Assembly: GCA_947088415.1 (NCBI GenBank)
Contig: CAMUGK010000012.1
Coordinates: forward strand, 1-17,235
DNA length: 17,235 nucleotides
Direction: 5' to 3'
Source: an uncultured Bacillota bacterium
GTDB taxonomy: Bacteria > Bacillota > Clostridia > Christensenellales > UBA1242
The notes below the pieces were generated by a model. That model was not told where the DNA came from. It ran no database searches and saw only the letters and a program-made list of their open reading frames with translations. Both the position numbers and the translations under genes were made by a program. Shown one piece after another: positions 7,549 to 13,202 of the stretch. Positions within the stretch are counted from its first letter, which is position 1, and each line of letters opens with the position of its first letter.

Positions 7549-8742
7549 TTATTTCTCACACTTTCTTCTTAAAATATCGCCGACTTGAAGTGGCAGGTCT
7601 GTTTTTACAAACACTCTTGCTTGAACACCTTTAACGTCTTCGATTGGTTCACCCTTTTCATCGGTCATTTCCCCGACTATAAAAGGTTTGTTTAAAAGGT
7701 TTTTATCAACGGACAAAATTTCAAGAGTTTCACCTTTAACAAAACGATTGCGTTGTTCCAAAACCACTCCGTCATCTCTTTTATCTACCACCACAGCAAC
7801 AAACTCGTGTGTTTGCACAGGCATGCTATCTTCAAGATATTCTTTATCCTTTGCACCATGATAAAACCCTGTTGTATATTGACGATGACTTGTTTTTTCT
7901 AACTCAGTCACTAACTCTTCAGTTGCTGTTAAATTGTTATCTATTGCCATCCGATAAGCATTGACAACGGTTGCAACATAATAAGCCGACTTCATTCGCC
8001 CTTCAATTTTTAAACTGCAAATGCCTGCATCTTGCATTTCTTTTAAATGCCCAATCATATTCATATCTTTGGAATTCATGATGTAAGTTCCGCGTTCGTC
8101 TTCTTGCATTTCATATTCGTCTTGTCTATTTTCTTCACGAATGTAATATTTCCACCTGCACGCTTGAACACATGCACCGCGATTACTTTCTCTGCCTGTC
8201 AAATAATTGGAAAGCAGGCATCTTCCTGAATAAGAGATGCACATTGCACCATGCACAAAAGCCTCAAGTTCAACCTTGTCGCCAACCTCGTCATGCATTT
8301 TTTTAATTTCAGCTAAAGACATTTCTCTTGCAAGAACAATACGTTTTGCACCCATTTCGGCGTAAAATTTAACACCTTCAGAATTTGTAACATTGGCTTG
8401 AGTTGAAACGTGAATGTCTAAATTTGGTGCTTTTTTATGAATATAGTGAATAAGTCCAACATCGCTAACAATGATAGCATCAACTTTGGCTTTTTGTAAA
8501 AGGTCAAGATAATCATCAAGTCCTTGAAAATCGCTATCTTTTGCAACAATGTTAAGTGTTATATACCCTTTCTTTCCCCTTTCATGAAGATATTTCATAG
8601 CCTCTACAATTTCATCATCGTCAAAATTGCCTGCAAAAGCCCTTAACCCATATCTTTTGCCAGAAAAATAGACAGCGTCTGCCCCAAAGTGAACAGCCGT
8701 GATAAGTTTTTCCATATTACCCGCAGGTGCTAATAGTTCCAT
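7549..8742 (-). CDS. trhP: Peptidase U32-family tRNA hydroxylation protein (TrhP-like)
   Basis: A 397-aa U32-family protein. The signature EAFVHGAMCISYSGRCLLS (160-178) is intact, and four cysteines (C168, C175, C191, C195) match the iron-sulphur ligands of this family. TrhP (YegQ; in Bacillus the YrrN/YrrO-type proteins) uses prephenate for 5-hydroxylation of wobble U34, giving ho5U-derived modifications. The older label 'collagenase-like protease' is misleading. N-terminus MELLAPAGNMEKLITAVHFG is the family's typical start, with AAGGAG eight bases upstream of the ATG. Only nine bases separate it from the Bro-N gene upstream, and no convincing promoter is visible between them. It is the first of three RNA-modification genes in a row. 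It could be an RlhA-type paralogue, but the length favours TrhP. Confidence 0.85.
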   Translation of the reverse strand: MELLAPAGNMEKLITAVHFGADAVYFSGKRYGLRAFAGNFDDDEIVEAMKYLHERGKKGYITLNIVAKDSDFQGLDDYLDLLQKAKVDAIIVSDVGLIHYIHKKAPNLDIHVSTQANVTNSEGVKFYAEMGAKRIVLAREMSLAEIKKMHDEVGDKVELEAFVHGAMCISYSGRCLLSNYLTGRESNRGACVQACRWKYYIREENRQDEYEMQEDERGTYIMNSKDMNMIGHLKEMQDAGICSLKIEGRMKSAYYVATVVNAYRMAIDNNLTATEELVTELEKTSHRQYTTGFYHGAKDKEYLEDSMPVQTHEFVAVVVDKRDDGVVLEQRNRFVKGETLEILSVDKNLLNKPFIVGEMTDEKGEPIEDVKGVQARVFVKTDLPLQVGDILRRKCEK

Positions 8743-8751
8743 AAAAACTCC

Positions 8752-9591
8752 TTATTTTTTATCTTTTTTAACTTCAAGCAAATTTTTATCTTTTGCATTG
8801 ACTGGACTAATAATCTTTTGTCCCAACTCTTTTTCATACTTTTTCTTGGCAGTTTTTGCAACACCACCGCCACGTCTTGCAACGCTTTGGTTTTCTTCAA
8901 AAGTTTGAGACTTTTCTTGCTTTGAAAGTGCTGTAGTTGTAACTTCTGCAAGCATATTTAAAACCAATTCTATGTTGGTCATGTTATCTCGCAAATTCTC
9001 TTTCTTTAAATTTTTAAGTTGTTTATATTCTTGAACGCTCAAACCACTCCAAGCCTTTGTCATTTCATTTGTGAGAATTGCATAGTCGCTTTCTTTTTCA
9101 ATTCCGAGTTCTTTCCACTCGTCAGTAAGTTCTTTTCGCATTTTTATAGTAAGCAAACGTTGAGTTATCCATTCTGCTGGATAACCTTTTTGTCTATAAA
9201 ATTCAACACCCCTATCTATTGCTTTTTGTGGGTCAACAATCTCGTCTAATCTTTCACTCCCCACTTGTGCAAGCCAAACTTTAAATGGCTCTGCTTTCTT
9301 GCTTGGTATTGATTGAACGAGTCGTAAAATCCCCTTTGTATCTAAAACATCAGTTAAATAAAACTTGCCATCCGAAGATTGCATTTTCAGTTGGTGACAA
9401 TTTGTCACCAACTCACTACCTTCTTCGTTAAGCCTTTGCTTTAACTTATTCCAATATTTTCTTGCAGTTAAAAAATCTTTGCTATCAGTTAAGATATTTA
9501 CCACATCAACAACCGAAAACCACCAGTCTTCTTTTTTTTCGTCCCACTGCGTCCTAACTTTCTTTTCTTGAAAAATTTTTATATCTGACAT
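8752..9591 (-). CDS. Bro-N domain protein (phage antirepressor-like)
   Basis: A 279-aa protein of the widespread bacterial Bro-N family, often annotated as a prophage antirepressor. Residues about 10-110 are the BRO N-terminal DNA-binding domain, with WFSVVDVVNILTDS (24-37) and IPSKKAEPFKVWLAQVGSERLDEIVDP (95-121) as hallmarks. The middle (120-210) is the family's conserved helical region (AILTNEMTKAWSGLSVQEYKQLK, KENLRDNMTNIELVLNMLAE). The tail is Lys-rich. These proteins occur both in phages and as free-standing chromosomal genes, and their targets are mostly unknown. The ATG has AAGGGAGA about seven bases upstream. It lies 15 bases after the Fic gene and nine bases before trhP, so it appears to be the middle gene of one transcript. 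Confidence 0.9.
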   Translation of the reverse strand: MSDIKIFQEKKVRTQWDEKKEDWWFSVVDVVNILTDSKDFLTARKYWNKLKQRLNEEGSELVTNCHQLKMQSSDGKFYLTDVLDTKGILRLVQSIPSKKAEPFKVWLAQVGSERLDEIVDPQKAIDRGVEFYRQKGYPAEWITQRLLTIKMRKELTDEWKELGIEKESDYAILTNEMTKAWSGLSVQEYKQLKNLKKENLRDNMTNIELVLNMLAEVTTTALSKQEKSQTFEENQSVARRGGGVAKTAKKKYEKELGQKIISPVNAKDKNLLEVKKDKK

Positions 9592-9606
9592 ATCTTCTCC
9601 CTTAAT

Positions 9607-10494
9607 CTAATTTATTCCAAAATATTCAAGCCACTTTTTATATTTATCTTGTGCTGAAAGACATATATCAATCAAAAAGCCTCTTTCATAATGCCATTCT
9701 TTTAAACCTCGATAATAATAAAACTTCATATCGCTGTCAATAATAAATGGGATTATATTATTTGCAAGGCATTCTTTAAACATAACAAGCCGACCAACAC
9801 GCCCATTTCCGTCTTGAAAAGGATGAATTTTTTCAAATTGTTGGTGAAAATCAATAATGTCTTCAATTGTCTTTGTCTCTTTTGCCTTATATCTTTCCAA
9901 AAGAATTTTCATCTCTTTTTTAACGTCTTCTGGTTTGCATGTTTGCTCTCCACCTATTTCATTTGCCAATTTTTTGTATTCCCCAACATTAAACCAATCC
10001 TTACCACTATCGCTTGTGCCAGATTTTAATATAAAATGTAAATCTTTAATAAATCTTTCAGTTAAAGTTTTCTTTGCATTTTCAATCACAAAGTCAACGC
10101 ACTTAAAGTGATTGATTGTTTCAATAATATCATCAACATCAACAACTCCCTCTTGAACTCCAATAGTGTTGGTTTCAAAAATAAAACGGGTTTGTTCCTC
10201 TGTCAATTTGCTCCCTTCAATGTGATTTGAATTATATGTCATTTCAATAAGAGTTTTATGATAAATTCCACCCTTGAGTTTCATATCCTTTTGCTCTTTT
10301 AAAATGTTTAAAATTATGTTGTTACTGAAAGAGACCTTATTTTCTCTTTCAGGTTTAACAGCATTGAAAGGGATATTCCAAGTTTTTCCCGTCAAAAAAG
10401 CCCCTTTAATACGTCCTTGTGCACAATAATTTCGGACAGACCTTTCACTCACACTCCATTTTTTAGCAATTTTTGAAACAGAAACAAATTCCAT
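9607..10494 (-). CDS. Fic-family protein with N-terminal helix-turn-helix
   Basis: A 295-aa Fic protein. Residues 1-42 form an excisionase/MerR-like DNA-binding helix-turn-helix (VSKIAKKWSVSERSVRNYC). The Fic core carries the complete catalytic motif HPFQDGNGRVGR at 224-235: H224 is the base, D228 binds metal, and N230-R235 bind phosphate. Fic enzymes usually transfer AMP from ATP to a protein hydroxyl. The segment SNHIEG (89-94) fits the inhibitory (S/T)xxxE(G/N) motif, with E93 as the blocking glutamate, placed N-terminal to the core (class II). The enzyme should therefore be intrinsically autoinhibited. The ATG at 10494 has GAGGT about seven bases upstream. The promoter carries a large inverted repeat, and the protein's own helix-turn-helix is a candidate to bind it. 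Targets are unknown. Confidence 0.93.
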   Translation of the reverse strand: MEFVSVSKIAKKWSVSERSVRNYCAQGRIKGAFLTGKTWNIPFNAVKPERENKVSFSNNIILNILKEQKDMKLKGGIYHKTLIEMTYNSNHIEGSKLTEEQTRFIFETNTIGVQEGVVDVDDIIETINHFKCVDFVIENAKKTLTERFIKDLHFILKSGTSDSGKDWFNVGEYKKLANEIGGEQTCKPEDVKKEMKILLERYKAKETKTIEDIIDFHQQFEKIHPFQDGNGRVGRLVMFKECLANNIIPFIIDSDMKFYYYRGLKEWHYERGFLIDICLSAQDKYKKWLEYFGIN

Positions 10495-10512
10495 AATCTA
10501 AACCTCAAACCA

Positions 10513-10540
10513 ATAATAACATATTATCGGCAAAATTCAA
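10513..10540 (-). promoter_or_regulatory. Promoter of the Fic-Bro(-trhP-rsmE-mtaB) unit
   Basis: TTGAAT (10535-10540), 16 bases, TATTAT (10513-10518) on the minus strand, about 19 bases before the Fic start. One arm of the inverted repeat fills the spacer. Confidence 0.6.
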
Positions 10541-10574
10541 AACAAAAATAATTATATTTTTGCCGATAACGGCA
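10524..10574. promoter_or_regulatory. Inverted-repeat operator at the Fic promoter
   Basis: TTATCGGCAAAA (10524-10535) and its exact reverse complement TTTTGCCGATAA (10558-10569) are 22 bases apart. The outer arm is also half of a second, tighter palindrome, TGCCG-ATAA-CGGCA (10561-10574). The inner arm lies between -35 and -10, as expected for a repressor site. The spacing between arms would allow two dimers or a DNA loop. Candidate binders are the helix-turn-helix of the Fic protein or the Bro-N protein; this is inferred. Confidence 0.6.
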
Positions 10575-10589
10575 TTTTAATTTTTGTTT

Positions 10590-10646
10590 TTATTTCTTCT
10601 TTTCTCTAAACTTTGCAATACGAAATATTATATCTTTATAATTCAT
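10590..10646 (-). pseudogene. 18-codon ORF resembling the start of an XRE-type regulator
   Basis: An ATG at 10646 with GGAG six bases upstream opens MNYKDIIFRIAKFREKKK, then stops (TAA). The sequence resembles the first helix of small Clostridia helix-turn-helix proteins, which would continue with a full DNA-binding domain. No continuation is visible in the other frames, so it may be a truncated remnant. Because it has a ribosome binding site, a translated leader or micropeptide cannot be excluded. It lies between the 67-aa regulator gene and the Fic promoter. Confidence 0.3.
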
Positions 10647-10707
10647 TTTTTCTCCATTTTCTTTAGTTTATATTTTACTTTGCTTTACTAAAAAAAACAA
10701 AAAGAAT

Positions 10708-10911
10708 TTAGTCTTCTCTTCCTGCTAAATAATCTAAAGAAACTTTATAATAATCGGCCAATTGACATAATAATTCAATCGCTATTTCTAAATAGTCGTT
10801 TTCATATTTTAAATAAGCAGTTCTTGACACTCCAATAATCTCTGCAACCTGCTGTTGTGTTAGCCCCTTCTCTTTTCGTAACTCTTTTAATTTATCAGCA
10901 ACTATTTTCAT
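10708..10911 (-). CDS. XRE-family transcriptional regulator, 67 aa
   Basis: A single helix-turn-helix domain of the Cro/C1 type: LKELRKEKGLTQQQVAEIIG (8-27), recognition helix near VSRTAYLKYEN (28-38) and the conserved tail YYKVSLDYLAGRED. There is no effector domain. The ATG at 10911 has AAAGGAGAG about seven bases upstream; longer in-frame starts lie upstream of its own promoter and are rejected. It is divergent from the SLOG-like gene at 10996, and both promoters overlap one palindrome, so it probably represses itself and its neighbour. It closely resembles the 67-aa regulator at 14889-15092. Confidence 0.92.
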   Translation of the reverse strand: MKIVADKLKELRKEKGLTQQQVAEIIGVSRTAYLKYENDYLEIAIELLCQLADYYKVSLDYLAGRED

Positions 10912-10928
10912 AAATTCTCTCCTTTTCA

Positions 10929-10964
10929 TTGACATTGTAACAAAATAGTGCCAAAATGTCACTA
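10929..10964. promoter_or_regulatory. Overlapping divergent promoters with a shared operator
   Basis: Minus strand: GTGACA (10957-10962), 17 bases, TACAAT (10934-10939) for the regulator. Plus strand: a perfect TTGACA (10929-10934), 17 bases, CAAAAT (10952-10957) for the SLOG-like gene. A near-perfect palindrome, TAGTGCCAAAATGTCACTA (10946-10964; 8-base arms with one mismatch), covers the -35 of one promoter and the -10 of the other. This is a typical XRE operator layout. Confidence 0.7.
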
Positions 10965-10995
10965 TAGGTTCTATTTTGGGACTTCTGGAGGTTTT

Positions 10996-11478
10996 ATGAA
11001 AATACATATAAGATGTCATGAATATAGAGAGTTAAATCAAAAACAATTGAGAAATTTTGAGAAATGTTTAAATTATTGTCTTGAAAATTATCAAATAGAC
11101 GAGATCTTTATGCACAATATGTTTCGTGTGACAAAACAAATATTAAATATTTTAAGAAATATATCTAACAAATTTCCAGAAGTTAAAATTACTTTTTACT
11201 CTCATTATGCGTTGGAAGGTTATGCAAAATTAAAGAATGACAAAGCAAAAAAGAAAGACTCATATTTTTATTTTGATAAAATCAAAACTTTTAATTTTGA
11301 TTGCTATTATCCACAAAGTTACATTAAATTGAATTATCGTCTTATTGACAAGGCTGACATCTGCATTTTCTTTTTTGACTATAAAATAATAGCAAAAAGA
11401 GCGGGAATAACCGCTCATGCTTATGATTATGCCAAACGCAAAGGCAAGATTGTTTATAACATTGCTGAAAAATTATAA
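10996..11478 (+). CDS. SLOG-like (DUF1273/YpsA-type) protein, divergent N-terminus
   Basis: A 160-aa protein. The C-terminal half (YYPQSYIKLNYRLIDKADICIFFFDY, then GITAHAYDYAKRKGKIVYNI) matches the pattern of small Clostridia SLOG/Rossmann-like proteins related to YpsA: a Y..RN..(I/L)ID.SDI.IF..D block and an A.DYA..KGK.I.N block. Those proteins usually begin with a glycine-containing GHR loop; here the equivalent is MKIHIRCHEYREL, so the nucleotide-binding loop looks altered. SLOG domains bind nucleotide-derived ligands and several act in defence or stress signalling, but no function is known for this group. The ATG at 10996 has CTGGAGG five bases upstream. It is controlled with the divergent XRE gene and overlaps the tsaD stop by six bases, tail to tail. 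Confidence 0.6.
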   Translation: MKIHIRCHEYRELNQKQLRNFEKCLNYCLENYQIDEIFMHNMFRVTKQILNILRNISNKFPEVKITFYSHYALEGYAKLKNDKAKKKDSYFYFDKIKTFNFDCYYPQSYIKLNYRLIDKADICIFFFDYKIIAKRAGITAHAYDYAKRKGKIVYNIAEKL

Positions 11479-12531
11479 ATTAACATTAGGTTTTGCTGTC
11501 AAACTTAAATCGGCAAGACCTAATCCGTCTTTAAGCATATAATAGCCAGCCGATGCAATCATTGCCGCATTATCTGTGCAATATTTTAAAACTGGACTAT
11601 AAACTTGGAAATTCTCTTTTTCAGCAAATATTCGCATTTTTTGGTTAAGTCGGCTGTTTGCACCAACTCCACCTGCAATAACCAATTTTTTTATATTTGT
11701 TTGTTGAATTGCCTGACCTGCTTTATTGCAAAGTTCATCGGTCACACATTCTTGAAAAGAACATGCAATATCTGCTTTGTCAACTTCTTCGCCTTTTTGT
11801 GTTTTGTTGTGAACTAAATTTACAACCGCTGTTTTAATTCCACTAAACGAAAAATCTAAACTATCTTTAAGACTGTGAGAAACCACAAGTTTATATTTAT
11901 TTTCGCCTTGTAAAGCGAGTTTGTCTATTTCTGGCCCCCCAGGGTAAGGCAAGCCTAAAACTCTTGCAACCTTGTCAAAAGCTTCGCCAACCGCATCGTC
12001 CATAGTTGACCCTAAAAGCGAAAATTTATTGTAATCTTCCACCTTTAAAATTGCGGTATGCCCGCCACTAACCATAAGACAGATAAAAGGTGGCTCAAGT
12101 TCTATATGAGAAATATAATTGGCAGCAATATGACCATGAACATGACTTACAGCAATAAGTGGAATATCTAAACTATAAGCAAGCCCTTTTGCAAAATTGA
12201 CACCAACGAGTAATGCCCCAATAAGCCCCGCACCATAAGTGACAGCAATTGCATCAATATCTTCTTTTTTAAGATTTGCCTGCATTAATGCTTCTTCAAA
12301 AATATTTGAAATTGCTAAGATATGATTGCGAGAAGCAACTTCAGGCACAACACCGCCAAAACGCCTATGAATTGGAATTTGTGTTGTGATAATATTGGCT
12401 AAAACTTCTCTGCCATTTTTGACAATAGCAATGCTTGTTTCGTCGCAAGAAGATTCTATAGAAAGAATAAGCACATCGCGCTTGTGCCTTAAATTCTCAA
12501 ATTTAACTTTCATTCTCTCAAAATAACTCAT
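11473..12531 (-). CDS. tsaD: tRNA N6-adenosine threonylcarbamoyltransferase TsaD
   Basis: TsaD (Kae1/YgjD), the ASKHA-fold enzyme that, with TsaB, TsaE and TsaC, installs t6A37 in ANN-reading tRNAs. ILSIESSCDETSIAIV (22-37) is the phosphate-binding start of the fold. H130 and H134 (SHVHGHIAAN) are metal ligands, and the C-terminal YCTDNAAMIA supplies the aspartate. MVSGGHTAIL and the IAGGVGANSRL loop are also typical. With the first ATG the protein is 352 aa, slightly longer than usual. The second ATG (12513) gives 346 aa. Neither has a convincing ribosome binding site, and the predicted transcription start is only about three bases before the first ATG. Its product t6A is the substrate of MtaB at 5587-6831. 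Confidence 0.95.
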   Translation of the reverse strand: MSYFERMKVKFENLRHKRDVLILSIESSCDETSIAIVKNGREVLANIITTQIPIHRRFGGVVPEVASRNHILAISNIFEEALMQANLKKEDIDAIAVTYGAGLIGALLVGVNFAKGLAYSLDIPLIAVSHVHGHIAANYISHIELEPPFICLMVSGGHTAILKVEDYNKFSLLGSTMDDAVGEAFDKVARVLGLPYPGGPEIDKLALQGENKYKLVVSHSLKDSLDFSFSGIKTAVVNLVHNKTQKGEEVDKADIACSFQECVTDELCNKAGQAIQQTNIKKLVIAGGVGANSRLNQKMRIFAEKENFQVYSPVLKYCTDNAAMIASAGYYMLKDGLGLADLSLTAKPNVNL

Positions 12532-12540
12532 AATAAAAAA

Positions 12541-12569
12541 ATTATAACATAAAAAAAAAGATTTATCAA
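12541..12569 (-). promoter_or_regulatory. Likely promoter of tsaD
   Basis: TTGATA (12564-12569), 17 bases, perfect TATAAT (12541-12546) on the minus strand. The -35 sits in the hairpin at 12560-12576. The start would be near 12534, implying an almost leaderless tsaD mRNA if the first ATG is used. Confidence 0.6.
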
Positions 12570-12576
12570 ATAAATC
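12551..12576 (-). terminator. Second, weaker terminator-like hairpin
   Basis: On the minus strand GATTTA-TTTGA-TAAATC is followed by nine Ts. It lies behind the stronger hairpin at 12590-12617. The stem is only 6 bp and AT-rich, so it may be a back-up terminator. Confidence 0.4.
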
Positions 12577-12589
12577 CTAAAAGTTACAA

Positions 12590-12617
12590 TAAAAAAACAA
12601 GTTCCCCTATACTTGTT
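12590..12617 (-). terminator. Terminator of the 49-aa small gene
   Basis: On the minus strand AACAAGT-(8-base loop)-ACTTGTT is followed by seven Ts. The stem begins at the last base of the TGA stop of the gene at 12617-12766. Confidence 0.6.
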
Positions 12618-12766
12618 CATCTCACTAAGAATTTAAATAAAGTCCACTTGTCTGGCTTTTTCTTGCTATATTCAATTGCGTTCTTGGCGAAAGTATGATT
12701 TAAAACTTCTCGCTTAAATTGGTCAGGGCTAAGTGAACGAACATAGCTTAAAATTTTCTCATTCAT
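12617..12766 (-). CDS. Small protein, 49 aa, paralogue of the 43-aa protein next to it
   Basis: Starts MNEKILSYVRSLSPDQFKRE and continues through HTFAKNAIEYSKKKPDK to WTLFKFLVR. It is predicted mostly helical and basic, with no membrane segment or signal. The ATG has AAAGGAGGA six bases upstream, among the strongest sites in the window. A promoter (12797-12825) precedes it and a hairpin terminator follows, so it looks like a complete gene. It aligns with the 43-aa product of 12909-13040: I/V at the same helix positions, then L-x(4)-F and (H/K)TF(A/S)KN. I do not recognise the family. It could be a regulator, or a toxin or antitoxin component, but nothing in the sequence decides this. Confidence 0.8.
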   Translation of the reverse strand: MNEKILSYVRSLSPDQFKREVLNHTFAKNAIEYSKKKPDKWTLFKFLVR

Positions 12767-12796
12767 GATTTCCTCCTTTTAAAAAAGTGCAAGGAA

Positions 12797-12825
12797 AATA
12801 TATCACAAAAATTTTATATTACCAA
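12797..12825 (-). promoter_or_regulatory. Promoter of the 49-aa small gene
   Basis: TTGGTA (12820-12825), 17 bases, TATATT (12797-12802) on the minus strand, about 30 bases before the ATG. Confidence 0.55.
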
Positions 12826-12908
12826 GGAATATTTTGTAGAAAAAGCAAGATTTATGTCGAATAACGAAAAAGTTTTTAATTTACGTAAAAATGTAAACCA
12901 AAACTCAC

Positions 12909-13040
12909 TTAAACCTTGACAAGTTTAAGTTTAATTTCTTGAGTCAACAAGTTTTTGGAAAAGGTTTTATTTTTAATTTGAGCAATAAATTCTTCTTGGT
13001 TTAGGGTCTTGATATAGTCATACATAATTTGGTTAATCAT
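12909..13040 (-). CDS. Small protein, 43 aa, paralogue of the 49-aa protein next to it
   Basis: Starts MINQIMYDYIKTLNQEEF and continues with KNKTFSKNLLTQEIKLKLVKV. The ATG has AAAAAGGAGC about six bases upstream. The first 30 residues align with the 49-aa protein at 12617-12766 with one extra residue near the start: the shared pattern is I-x(3-4)-(V/I)-(R/K)-(S/T)-L-x(4)-F followed by TF(A/S)KN. The C-termini differ. It is helical and basic with no membrane segment. A promoter lies at 13069-13096. A 7-bp inverted repeat (12908-12914 with 12923-12929) overlaps the stop but lacks a T tract. The function is unknown. Confidence 0.75.
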   Translation of the reverse strand: MINQIMYDYIKTLNQEEFIAQIKNKTFSKNLLTQEIKLKLVKV

Positions 13041-13068
13041 ATAAAGCTCCTTTTTGTTTTGCAAAAAG

Positions 13069-13096
13069 ATTTTAACATTTTATTGCCCTATTCCAA
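13069..13096 (-). promoter_or_regulatory. Likely promoter of the 43-aa small gene
   Basis: TTGGAA (13091-13096), 16 bases, TAAAAT (13069-13074) on the minus strand. The spacer and -10 (GGGCAA, then AAAATGTTAAAAT) closely resemble the comM promoter at 1246-1273. Confidence 0.5.
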
Positions 13097-13177
13097 AAGA
13101 AAATAACATGACTTGAGTGACTATTTTTGTCGAATTTTAAAGGTTTTTCTCATATGTTTTTATGGGCATATAAGCAT

Positions 13178-13202
13178 AAAAAATAACAGCCATTTGCTGT
13201 TA
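13178..13202 (-). terminator. Terminator of prfB
   Basis: On the minus strand TAACAGC-AAATG-GCTGTTA (7-bp perfect stem) is followed by six Ts. The stem starts in the prfB stop codon. Confidence 0.8.

Noticed and set aside
8730..8951. Minus-strand frame of 73 codons overlapping the Bro-N and trhP junction
   Set aside because: It is a different frame of the Lys-rich Bro-N tail with no start signal of its own.
10912..11019. 36-residue N-terminal extension of the XRE regulator at 10708
   Set aside because: It crosses its own promoter and operator and even the divergent gene's start; the ATG at 10911 has a strong ribosome binding site and gives the usual 67 aa.
11399..11416. GAGCGG-GAATAA-CCGCTC stem near the end of the SLOG-like gene
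   Set aside because: It lies within coding sequence, 60 bases before the stop, with no T tract after it, so it is not a convincing terminator.
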